Part shown: piece by piece, positions 62,773 through 64,000 of the stretch
Layout: each line of letters opens with the position of its first letter
Numbering within the stretch: position 1 is the stretch's first letter
Assembly: GCA_038146925.1 (NCBI GenBank)
Contig: JAYQSP010000007.1
Span: 93,116 to 157,115 of the forward strand
Length of the DNA: 64,000 nt
From: UBA830 sp038146925
GTDB lineage: Bacteria; Pseudomonadota; Alphaproteobacteria; MPNO01; UBA830
Direction: 5' to 3'
The notes under the pieces: model-generated
The model's input: the letters and a program-made list of their open reading frames with translations, nothing else
What the model was told of the DNA's origin: nothing
Databases searched by the model: none
Position numbers and translations under genes: made by a program

Positions 62773-63062
62773 TCGTGGGGCCGGAATACTTGCATATCTG
62801 AGTAATATAGCGGTACAAAGAAGTGGACTTTCGGTGCGCAAAGGGGATGACAAATTCTCCCGTGCGCGGAGGCTTGATCCGGAATTTGCGGTAGCATGCG
62901 GCCGCGGGATGACGACGCTATATCCCTTGAATACAAGCACATCAGAGGCTCTCCGGGCAGCACAACCCGGCGGGCAATTTTTTTTGCCGCAGATTGACGC
63001 GGCGCTTCAGCCGTTTCCCCGCCGACAAACGCGGGATCGGAAACGGGAAAAGGAGAAAACAT

Positions 63063-64000
63063 ATGTGTGCAGCAGAAATCAAGATGCCGGGCATGGCGTC
63101 GGAACTGATTACGGACCTCCGAGGGACGCTCGAATGGCTGAAGGCCGAGGGCGACCTGATGGAGACCGATCATCCGGTCGATCCCGATATTGAGCTGACG
63201 GCGATCCAGAAGAACATGGACGGCAGTTGCCCGATCCTATTCAACAACGTCGTTGGCAAGCCCAATCATCGGGCGGTTACCAACCTGTTCGGTGACATGA
63301 ATGTTATCAACAAGATGTTTGGCTGGACCGATGATGTAGATCGCACCCGCAAACTCTCCTATGCGCTGGACCACCCGCTGCCGCCGGTCGAAATTGGACA
63401 GGACGAAGCGCCGTGCCAGGAGGTCGTGATAGAGGATCCGGTGAATGTAAACGACTACATCATACCCATCCGGCACACTGAGTATGAACCGGAACTGACG
63501 GTCGGCTCCGGCAATCGCGTTGTTGCCGGCAAGTATTTCGACGGCGGTACAGACCTCGGCTACAACCGGATGAACTTCCGATGGGGCAATGTGGGCACGT
63601 TCCAGATTTCTCCCGGCTCGCACATGTGGCAAGTGGTGTCCAAGCACTACAAGGATGACGAGCCAGTGCCGATCACGATGTGCTTCGGCCTGCCGCCGTC
63701 CTGCACGCTGATGGCAGGTGCCGGTTTCGACTATGTGATTCTGCCACAAGGTTGCGACGAGATAGGTATCGCCGGTGCCATTCAGGGCACGCCCGTGCGC
63801 ATGGTCAAGGCGCGCACGGTCGACGCCTATGCCGTTGCCGATTGCGAAGTGGTACTTGAAGGCTACGTCAATCCGCGCGACCGTCGCTATGAAACCGCAG
63901 AAGCGGAGGAAGCCGGGGTTCAGGGCCGTTTCCACTTCCACCCTGAATGGGCGGGCTACATGGGCAAGTCGTACAAGGCGCCGACGTTCCACTGCACAGC
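63063..64000 (+). CDS. UbiD family (de)carboxylase (5' part)
   Basis: AGGAG precedes the ATG at 63063; 312 residues are present before the window ends. It begins CAAEIKMPGMASELITDLRG and contains VVGKPNHRAVTNLFGD and EVVIEDPVNVNDYIIP, clear UbiD features, but is only distantly similar to the UbiD at 28 kb. The signature EGPFGEFTGY of that protein is represented here by HPEWAGYMG. Decarboxylation or carboxylation of an aromatic acid with prenylated FMN is likely. Confidence 0.9.
   Translation, partial: MCAAEIKMPGMASELITDLRGTLEWLKAEGDLMETDHPVDPDIELTAIQKNMDGSCPILFNNVVGKPNHRAVTNLFGDMNVINKMFGWTDDVDRTRKLSYALDHPLPPVEIGQDEAPCQEVVIEDPVNVNDYIIPIRHTEYEPELTVGSGNRVVAGKYFDGGTDLGYNRMNFRWGNVGTFQISPGSHMWQVVSKHYKDDEPVPITMCFGLPPSCTLMAGAGFDYVILPQGCDEIGIAGAIQGTPVRMVKARTVDAYAVADCEVVLEGYVNPRDRRYETAEAEEAGVQGRFHFHPEWAGYMGKSYKAPTFHCT

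Overview
The window is a 64 kb, GC-rich stretch of a bacterial chromosome, most likely from an alphaproteobacterium of Rhodospirillales type. Four things support this: an RNase E with a long acidic insertion in its S1 region and a C-terminal GWW tail, the F1-ATPase zeta inhibitor (DUF1476) lying between purB and purC, a DUF455 ferritin-like protein, and generally alphaproteobacterial gene content. I see no rRNA, tRNA, CRISPR array, insertion sequence or phage gene.

Housekeeping part (1-23.6 kb): the 3' end of an aminotransferase, rne, a periplasmic amidase (amiC), penicillin-binding protein 1A (mrcA), prfB with its programmed +1 frameshift, a protease-dead HtrA-like protein, anmK, a polysaccharide deacetylase, tyrS, a glutathione S-transferase, a cupin, a dihydroxyphthalate-decarboxylase-like binding protein with an AsmA-like envelope protein, glnE, a dienelactone hydrolase, bcp and DUF455.

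Mixed accessory part (23.5-40.1 kb): alpha/beta hydrolases, a metal-dependent amidohydrolase, an SDR and a UbiD decarboxylase. Inside it lies a visibly AT-rich patch with a 54-residue gene and a frameshifted gene. Next come a TPR sulfotransferase, a frameshifted EF-hand gene in front of an ECF sigma/anti-sigma pair, exported MsrA, glyoxalase and an EamA transporter. A compact carbamoyltransferase module follows (SxtJ-like, DUF5989/SxtK-like, NodU/SxtI-like carbamoyltransferase, SGNH hydrolase), then a TauD dioxygenase.

Fe-S/purine/efflux part (40.1-50.5 kb): cysteine desulfurase, ferredoxin, TenA, a Bcr/CflA transporter, purC, a small PLDc_N membrane protein, a frameshifted NRDE gene, DUF1476, purB, two tandem Bcr/CflA transporters and a MarR regulator.

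Catabolic island (50.5-64 kb, running off the end): the MarR gene is divergent from a hydroxycinnamoyl-CoA hydratase-lyase-like gene. That gene is followed by an alpha/beta hydrolase, two near-identical luciferase-like monooxygenases, an SDR, a methyltransferase, a DHDPS-family aldolase, an amber-interrupted unknown gene, a class II aldolase, a third luciferase-like monooxygenase, a family III CoA-transferase, a MaoC-like hydratase and a second UbiD-type decarboxylase. Together they look like a CoA-dependent pathway for an aromatic or alicyclic acid whose substrate cannot be read from sequence. Four genes in the window are broken by single lesions, so either real decay or sequence error should be considered.
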